The notes under the pieces: model-generated
Databases searched by the model: none
Seen by the model: only the letters and a program-made list of their open reading frames with translations
Told to the model about the DNA's origin: nothing
Shown: positions 58,994 through 64,000 of the stretch, piece by piece
Position numbering within the stretch: position 1 is the stretch's first letter
Layout: each line of letters begins with the position of its first letter
Origin: Enterocloster lavalensis
GTDB lineage: Bacteria; Bacillota; Clostridia; Lachnospirales; Lachnospiraceae
NCBI RefSeq assembly: GCF_902364025.1
Contig: NZ_CABJCG010000005.1
Coordinates: 208,932-272,931, forward strand
DNA: 64,000 nucleotides
Direction: 5' to 3'
Position numbers and translations under genes: made by a program

Positions 58994-59848
58994 ATGAGAT
59001 GGCCTAACGGAGCGAAGAGTGCGTTTGCTTTAGGGTTTGACCTGGACGGCGACACCATTTGGCGCAACAAGACAAAAACGCTGCCTAAGGGCAGCGGCTA
59101 CATCAAGGGGCCTTCCATCGGCCAATACGGCACGAAAAAGGGCGCGCTGCGGGTGCTGGAAATTCTGGATGAATTTTCTTTAAAATCCACATGGTTTATT
59201 CCGGCCAACATTGTAATGGAGCATCCGGGTCTGGTGGAGACCATACTGGACCGGGGGCATGAGATCGGCCACCATGGACTGGACCACACCGGGGAGTACG
59301 GAGCGACCTTCCAGGAGCAGAGAGAGCGCATAGAGCGCTGTCAGGAGATATTTGAGAAATATACCGGGCGGTGGGCCCTGGGCTTTAGGCCCACAGGGGC
59401 TTTGCTGCCGGAGACGGAGCGGTGGATTTACTCGGAGGGCGGGTTTGTGTACTCCAGCGCCGGGATCAGCGGCGAGGCCTGCGGCTGGTACGAGGTGGAG
59501 GGGGAACTCACCGGTGCGGTAAATATCCCCTGCCGGGACGAGCAGATGGACGACTACGTGCAGACGGTGTTCCACTCCTACCCGGCGGTGCTGGTGGGGA
59601 TGCCCCGCATCGCGCCCTACGAGAACGCGTATTCCAACTGGGTCCGCGAGGTGGAGGGTATGGTGCGTATGGGAAATTCCGGCTCCACGGCCTTCCACCC
59701 GCAGATCGCGGGTACGCCGGGGAGAGCGGTGATATTTAGCAGTTTCTGCGAATATCTGGCGTCCAACCGGGACGTGTGGTGCGCCACCTGCCTGGAGATA
59801 GCGGATTTTTATAAAGCGGCAATGGAGGGGAATGACGATGCTCATTGA
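58994..59848 (+). CDS. NodB-fold (polysaccharide deacetylase family) hydrolase 1
   Basis: 284 residues, no signal peptide, so cytoplasmic. The NodB metal site is visible: FDLDGD (Asp16, Asp18) and HHGLDH (His94, His98 as H-x-x-x-H). FRPTGALLPETE gives the conserved F-R-x-P-x-G-like segment. Cytoplasmic members of this family include allantoinase PuuE and cyclic-imide hydrolases as well as sugar deacetylases, so a cyclic amide or N-acyl substrate is plausible. The stop overlaps the next, related gene by 11 bases. Confidence 0.85.
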   Translation: MRWPNGAKSAFALGFDLDGDTIWRNKTKTLPKGSGYIKGPSIGQYGTKKGALRVLEILDEFSLKSTWFIPANIVMEHPGLVETILDRGHEIGHHGLDHTGEYGATFQEQRERIERCQEIFEKYTGRWALGFRPTGALLPETERWIYSEGGFVYSSAGISGEACGWYEVEGELTGAVNIPCRDEQMDDYVQTVFHSYPAVLVGMPRIAPYENAYSNWVREVEGMVRMGNSGSTAFHPQIAGTPGRAVIFSSFCEYLASNRDVWCATCLEIADFYKAAMEGNDDAH

Positions 59849-60659
59849 AAAGACGGCATGGCCGTCCAATAAAACATGCGCGGCTATGATCAGCGTGAAT
59901 CTGGACGCCGAGTTTTTCGGCAAGATTTATTATCCGGACGTCAACGTGGACGAGGGCGATATCCTGCGCCTGGGCCGCACCGGCATCCGTTTTGGGCTGC
60001 CGAAGCTTTTGGAGGTGCTGGACCGCTTTGGGGTGAAGGCAACCTTCTTTATACCGGGAGCCGTGGTGAAGCGTTACCCGGAGGCGGTGGCCTCCATCGT
60101 GGAGCGCGGGCATGAGATCGGCTGCCACGGAAACAACCATGAAATTCTGGCCCACATGACCGTAGAGGAGCAGCGGGCGGCGCTGACGGAGGCGAGGGAT
60201 CTTCTGACAAAGGCGGCGGGTAAGGCGCCTGCGGGATTTCGGATGCCGGAGGGAGAGATCAGCGAGGAGACGCTGGCGCTGGTGAAAACGCTGGGATTTT
60301 CCTACTCCAGTTCCTTGTCCGACGACGACGTGCCCTATGTGCGGGAGTCCTGCGGGCTTCTGGAGCTGCCTATTCACTGGGAATTGTTCGACCTGCCTTA
60401 TTTTGCGTTCACATTTGATCCGCCCATCCCTCCGGGACAGTCCCGCAGCGCCCGCATGGACGACGTGCTGAAGAACTGGCTCTACGAGCTGGAGGGCGCC
60501 AGGCGGTTCGGGACGCTGTTCAACCTTCAGCTGGACCCTCAGGCCATCGGCGAACAGGGGCGCATTTTCATGTTGGAGGAGCTTCTGACGGAGATACAGA
60601 AGGCGGAGGACGTTTGGGTAGCGACGGGCGAAGAGATCGCCGCGTTTTTTGGAGCATAA
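59838..60659 (+). CDS. NodB-fold (polysaccharide deacetylase family) hydrolase 2
   Basis: 273 residues from the ATG at 59838, seven bases after GGAGGGG; an ATG at 59832 is too close to that site. SVNLDAEFFG carries Asp23 and Glu25 in place of the two Asp, and CHGNNH supplies His97 and His101. GFRMPEGEISEETL is the F-R-x-P-x-G segment. The V-N-x-D-x-E start is common among PuuE-like and related cytoplasmic amidohydrolases. The overlap with the preceding paralogue suggests equal expression and possibly a heteromer. Confidence 0.85.
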   Translation: MLIEKTAWPSNKTCAAMISVNLDAEFFGKIYYPDVNVDEGDILRLGRTGIRFGLPKLLEVLDRFGVKATFFIPGAVVKRYPEAVASIVERGHEIGCHGNNHEILAHMTVEEQRAALTEARDLLTKAAGKAPAGFRMPEGEISEETLALVKTLGFSYSSSLSDDDVPYVRESCGLLELPIHWELFDLPYFAFTFDPPIPPGQSRSARMDDVLKNWLYELEGARRFGTLFNLQLDPQAIGEQGRIFMLEELLTEIQKAEDVWVATGEEIAAFFGA

Positions 60660-60671
60660 AGGAGGTATATT

Positions 60672-61985
60672 TTGGCAGAAGCAGCACTGAATGCAATGGC
60701 CCAGCAGCTGGTGGACCTGACCCTGTGCAAGACGCGCTACGATGCGTGGGATTTGCAGTGGTACACCGAGGGGCCGTTCTGGAGAAGAACAAACATGCGT
60801 TATTCCCGGGAGTACAAGATTATCCCGGACTATGAGATCGGGGACATGAAGCACGGCAAGACTCTGGAGAATATTCTGGACGAGTCGGAGAGCCTTACAA
60901 AGAGCCTGGAGCAGTACAAGGTGAACGCGGGGGAGAAGGAGATGCAGAGGGTCAATTACCTTCTGGATCATGTGCAGAACTTAAACGTCCGCGCCCGGAT
61001 GCTCCTGGGGGAACGGTTTTCCTTTGATCAGATGACGGACGGGCTTTACTGCCTGGTGGCGCCTGCCACGGATTGTCAAAAATTTGACGATATTTTGGAG
61101 GAGCTGAACCAGGCGCTGCCGGGGACCGGGTCCGTGCAGGAGAAGATTGTGGGGTTCCGCAAGAAGCTGGCGATTCCGCCGGAGCACCTGCTGGCCGTGA
61201 TCAAGGATTCCACCCAGGTGTTTCACGACATTGCCGTGAAGCGCATGGACGTGACCGGCAACAGCATGCCCAGGGTGCGGGTGCGGGAGCTGCCCAATCA
61301 GGACATGGTATTTCTGTCCATTCTCTTTGGGTACGACTACAACCACATCGAGTACGAGCGGAATTTCAACCTGCTGTACCCCTGGACCGTGGACAAGGTG
61401 GTGGAGTATGTGGGGCATGAGATGGAGCCGGGGCATCTGACTTATTTTGAGAAGCGGCTTCAGACCATGATCGACACCTGCTGGCCGGAAATGTCCATCG
61501 TGTCCCAGTTCTCCACCTCCAACGCCTTCGGCGAGGGCTCGGCCCGCCACGTGATCTCCATGAGTTTCGATAACTCGGTGGAGAAATTGACGGAGTTTGA
61601 GCGGGAAGTCATTTTCAGGAACGCGGGAATCGATCCGGGGCTGGCGGAGCTTATGCCGCTGTGGCATCGTTTCTGCGAGCTCTCCGGCTACGGAAAGCTG
61701 GAGGCCAGCCGGAAGATCTGGGATCAGGTGTGGACGCAGGAGGAGGCCGGGCGCTTCCTGGAGCGCTACGGGTTCGCCGAGCCGGGAACCGGGGCGGAAA
61801 TCGTTGGACACATGGCGGAGGACGACGGGCATTTTGTGGCCCACGACTACTCGCGGGACGTGGTGAGGGAGTATTTCAATTCCGTGACCGAGGATGTGAC
61901 GCAGCAGTGGAAGCTGTACGAAAAGTTGTGTTGCGCCCATGTTTCCATGCGGGGGATTAAGGATCGGACGTTTCAGGTGGAATGA
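60672..61985 (+). CDS. HExxPGH metallopeptidase-like protein (DUF885-related)
   Basis: 437 residues from a TTG at 60672 after AAAGGAGG. The probable zinc site is HEMEPGH (residues 249-255), the H-E-x-x-P-G-H pattern of DUF885 proteins, within VVEYVGHEMEPGHLTYFEKR. The N-terminal third is helical with no signal peptide. Downstream, NAFGEGSARHV and EREVIFRNAGIDPGLAELMP also fit a helical metallopeptidase. DUF885 members are about 550-600 residues, so this is a shorter relative. It is the last gene of the operon, and peptide or amide hydrolysis of a pathway intermediate is inferred. Confidence 0.7.
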   Translation: MAEAALNAMAQQLVDLTLCKTRYDAWDLQWYTEGPFWRRTNMRYSREYKIIPDYEIGDMKHGKTLENILDESESLTKSLEQYKVNAGEKEMQRVNYLLDHVQNLNVRARMLLGERFSFDQMTDGLYCLVAPATDCQKFDDILEELNQALPGTGSVQEKIVGFRKKLAIPPEHLLAVIKDSTQVFHDIAVKRMDVTGNSMPRVRVRELPNQDMVFLSILFGYDYNHIEYERNFNLLYPWTVDKVVEYVGHEMEPGHLTYFEKRLQTMIDTCWPEMSIVSQFSTSNAFGEGSARHVISMSFDNSVEKLTEFEREVIFRNAGIDPGLAELMPLWHRFCELSGYGKLEASRKIWDQVWTQEEAGRFLERYGFAEPGTGAEIVGHMAEDDGHFVAHDYSRDVVREYFNSVTEDVTQQWKLYEKLCCAHVSMRGIKDRTFQVE

Positions 61986-61998
61986 ATAGGAGATAGGA

Positions 61999-62042
61999 AG
62001 CAGCAGCGCCGGTTTGAATTAAATCCTGGCGCTGCTGTTTTG
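61999..62042. terminator. Terminator at the end of the liv operon
   Basis: AGCAGCAGCGCC (from about 61999) pairs with GGCGCTGCTG, followed by TTTT; it lies between convergent genes. Confidence 0.8.
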
Positions 62043-62082
62043 TGTTCGGAAATGGGAGGGGGACAGTGATTGCGGGCGCCCC

Positions 62083-63780
62083 CTACGGGTCCAGGTCCCG
62101 GTCCAGGATTCCGGCCTGGATCAGGGTCTGGATTTTCAGGCCCAGGGACAGGTTGAACACGGTCTCGCTGTCGGACAAATCTTTTCCCAGTATCTGGGAA
62201 ATTTTGTTCAGCCGGGCGTACAGCGTATTTTTGTGGATGTACAGCAGGTTGCAGATGGCGGAGGGCGAGGCGCAGCAGGTGATGTAGGCGGTCAGCGTGG
62301 GGAGCAGGTCCCCGCTGTGCCGGCTGTCATAGTCCGTGATCGGCTGAATGTATTCCTGGTATACCTGCAGCAGGGGCGCGAAATCCACCTGGTTGGAGCG
62401 GTCGAAGAAGAAGCGGAGGATGCCCAGCTCGTCGTAATAGCAGGACGCCTTGTTCAGGGAGTGCTGGGAGATGGCCAGGGCTTTGAGCGCCTGCAGATAG
62501 CCCTGCCTCACCCGCTCGGTGGGCACGATTCCGCTGATCCCCACGCCGTTGTACTGTTCCTGCAAAAACTCGCGGAATAGGCTGATGACGCGCTCAAAAT
62601 CCGGCTTGCCGCGGGAGACCAGTTGTTTGGGCAACAGGGTCACGATGTAGTCCTTCCGCTCAAACAGGAAAAAGTTGATGGTGCCCATGGCATTTACCAG
62701 GTGGTCGTACAGGGCGTTGAACTGCTGGCTGGTGAGCAGCTCGTGGAAAAAAGTGTCCGAGGTGCTTTGGGGAGTCCGGCCTGCGATGAGCACGTAGTAT
62801 TCGTCGTAAATTACCTTCTGCACCAGCCCGTATTTCTGCATGAGCTTGCGGAAATCCGTCTGCTCCGACTCCACCAGCTCGTCCAGCAGGAAGTCGTAAT
62901 ACCGGTTCACCGTATGGGCGATCTCATCGGACTTGATAATCTCAAATTTCATGATCGCCAGAATCTGCTGAATTTTGATGCTGCGCTCCGGGGACAGCGC
63001 GTCCGTGCGCTCGTCCAGGGAGAGGAGAAGGTAGCCATAACAGTTGCCCTCGTCCACGATAGGGAAAATGAAGATCCGGCAGCCCTGTTTGCGGCAGTAA
63101 TGGTTCCGGTACAGATAACCGTTGATCCGATTGCCGTTGATGCCCTCCGCCAGGCAGGTCTGGCTTGCCGCCGGAGGATTGGGGATGGATTCCAGGGCGG
63201 ATTCCCAGTTGAAGGAATCCTCGTTGCAGAACGGGTTCAATACCAGGTAGCCGGAGGTGTCGTGGGTATTTTGCAGGTGAAAATCCGACGTAACGAAGGC
63301 CACGGGGCATTCCAGCAGCTCCGCGGCGATGCGGATGATACTCTCCCCTTTTCCCTTGTGGTGGAGCAGCTCCTTGGAGAGTCGTTCCATGGTCTCTAAG
63401 GAGGCCTCGGCCAGCCGCTGCATCCCGCTATAGGCCAGCTGGCAGCACTGGGAAACGGTTCGGGATATGTCGGAATCCCTGGGGATCAGAAACGTGGGAA
63501 GGAGGCGCTCCGCGTCCGAAGGAAATGTGATATCGTCTCCGTAGCGCACGGCGGCGCAGGAGCGGTGGGTAAGGACTTCTAGCATCTGGCCGTTTAAGTG
63601 CCGCCCGGTTCCCCTGGGAAAGAACAGCAGAGTCTGCTCTTCGACGGAATCGGGGAAGCTGGGATTTTCCGGCTCGAAGATAACGATTTGATGAATTTCC
63701 GCGGTCTGCATGTGTTCCGGCGGTTGGGCGGCGGGCAGCAGAAGCCCGCTGCTGACGAGGTTATTTAAATTCAGATCCAT
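62083..63780 (-). CDS. PucR-type transcriptional regulator
   Basis: 565 residues. A long N-terminal sensor region, GAF-like around residues 150-280 (PVAFVTSDFHLQNTHDTSGY), a middle GGDEF-like/CdaR region (about 330-430), and a C-terminal HTH_30 domain: LTAYITCCASPSAICNLLYI then HKNTLYARLNKISQILG, the PucR hallmark. PucR-type proteins control purine, amino-acid or other nitrogen-compound catabolism. It is convergent with the liv-SDR-NodB operon and probably regulates it together with the tandem AraC protein. RBS AAGGAGG lies 13 bases upstream, slightly far. Confidence 0.9.
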   Translation of the reverse strand: MDLNLNNLVSSGLLLPAAQPPEHMQTAEIHQIVIFEPENPSFPDSVEEQTLLFFPRGTGRHLNGQMLEVLTHRSCAAVRYGDDITFPSDAERLLPTFLIPRDSDISRTVSQCCQLAYSGMQRLAEASLETMERLSKELLHHKGKGESIIRIAAELLECPVAFVTSDFHLQNTHDTSGYLVLNPFCNEDSFNWESALESIPNPPAASQTCLAEGINGNRINGYLYRNHYCRKQGCRIFIFPIVDEGNCYGYLLLSLDERTDALSPERSIKIQQILAIMKFEIIKSDEIAHTVNRYYDFLLDELVESEQTDFRKLMQKYGLVQKVIYDEYYVLIAGRTPQSTSDTFFHELLTSQQFNALYDHLVNAMGTINFFLFERKDYIVTLLPKQLVSRGKPDFERVISLFREFLQEQYNGVGISGIVPTERVRQGYLQALKALAISQHSLNKASCYYDELGILRFFFDRSNQVDFAPLLQVYQEYIQPITDYDSRHSGDLLPTLTAYITCCASPSAICNLLYIHKNTLYARLNKISQILGKDLSDSETVFNLSLGLKIQTLIQAGILDRDLDP

Positions 63781-63827
63781 GAGTTCGTGAGGCCTCCTTG
63801 GTATGGTGTGGCGTTGTGATTGCTTCT

Positions 63828-63856
63828 ATTATAGCGTCCATGAGGGCAGCGGGCAA
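63828..63856 (-). promoter_or_regulatory. Promoter of the PucR-type gene
   Basis: On the minus strand TTGCCC (63856-63851) and TATAAT (63833-63828) with a 17-base spacer, matching the promoter of the AraC-type gene at 52141-52169 in both hexamers and spacing. Confidence 0.65.
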
Positions 63857-63939
63857 GAGAGAAACAAAAACACAGAAAAACATGCCGGAACACGGAATAG
63901 GGGCTTCCACAGACGCCCTGTTTGTGATAGGATTAAGGA

Positions 63940-63959
63940 AATGTATCTCTAGTTACATT
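63940..63959. other. 20-bp imperfect palindrome near the window end
   Basis: AATGTATCTCTAGTTACATT pairs AATGTA with TACATT and most of the centre. It lies upstream of whatever gene follows beyond 64000 and could be an operator. A second small dyad, TGCAGA-N5-TCTGCA, follows at 63964-63980. No gene is visible in 63857-64000. Confidence 0.35.
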
Positions 63960-64000
63960 CGATTGCAGAGTTCTTCTGCAACGGTCTATGGCCAGATCGG

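Noticed and set aside
58608..58997. Frames over the tandem repeat between SDR 2 and NodB 1
   Set aside because: Open only because the repeat lacks stops; Arg/Gly/Ala-rich with no RBS and no similarity I recognise.

Overview
The window reads as a chromosomal segment of an anaerobic Gram-positive bacterium, most likely a GC-rich Clostridia/Lachnospiraceae member such as Enterocloster or a relative. The genus is inferred; the phylum is better supported. Supporting signs are strong AGGAGG ribosome-binding sites, a T-box leader before proS, a YtvI-type membrane protein, a PRD-domain PTS activator, BlaI/BlaR1-type regulation, a PrpR-type sigma-54 activator, and many catabolic operons each with its own regulator. 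I see no rRNA, tRNA, CRISPR array or intact insertion sequence.

Layout. 1-2.9 kb: TPM-domain protein, GIY-YIG protein, two decayed gene remnants, cytidylate kinase-like protein. 3.0-5.7 kb (-): BlaI-type repressor and M56 peptidase with a double operator. 5.7-7.4 kb: DJ-1/PfpI protein divergent from a WYL regulator. 7.5-10.5 kb: AI-2E/YtvI-like protein, convergent P-loop protein, flavodoxin-ferredoxin protein. 10.9-16.3 kb: 2HCT organic-acid symporter, two C45 acyltransferase/amidase paralogues, alpha/beta hydrolase, LysR regulator. 16.6-25.2 kb: operon resembling frl (Amadori-product use), with two ROK proteins, SIS protein, sugar ABC importer without ATPase, NagB-like protein and PfkB kinase. 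25.3-25.9 kb: YoeB/RelB toxin-antitoxin. 26.1-33.8 kb: PRD activator, fructose-type PTS EIIA/EIIB/EIIC, M24 and M42 aminopeptidases and a MalY-like PLP enzyme, echoing E. coli fry/ypd and frv. 34-37.5 kb: T-box, proS, cca, ridA. 37.7-39.1 kb: SanA/YdcF-type protein; flavin reductase-rubredoxin (-). 39.2-44.5 kb: PrpR-type activator, sigma-54 promoter, dicarboxylate-type carrier, aconitase-family hydro-lyase pair. 44.5-45.7 kb (-): secreted GH25 lysozyme with three LysM repeats. 46-50.7 kb: arcA-arcB-arcC plus a LOR/SDH-type ornithine cyclodeaminase, together predicted to turn arginine into ATP, ammonia and proline. 50.8-63.8 kb: AraC-type regulator with two HTH domains, then a long operon (Liv ABC transporter, two SDRs, two NodB-fold hydrolases, a HExxPGH metallopeptidase) closed by a PucR-type regulator.

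The most unusual items are the 52.5-62 kb Liv-SDR-NodB-peptidase operon, which I cannot match to a described pathway; two copies of a multi-hairpin intergenic element (33.8 and 53.7 kb) whose stems covary; a nine-unit pentapeptide tail on carbamate kinase; and the PTS-aminopeptidase-MalY cluster.

Stretches over about 300 bases without a gene: 9081-9712 (one inverted-repeat element), 10508-10916 (terminator and promoter), 16307-16851 (terminator, promoter, operator-like repeat), 33757-34275 (repeat element and T-box), 45697-46031 (arc control region) and 52060-52514 (liv control region).
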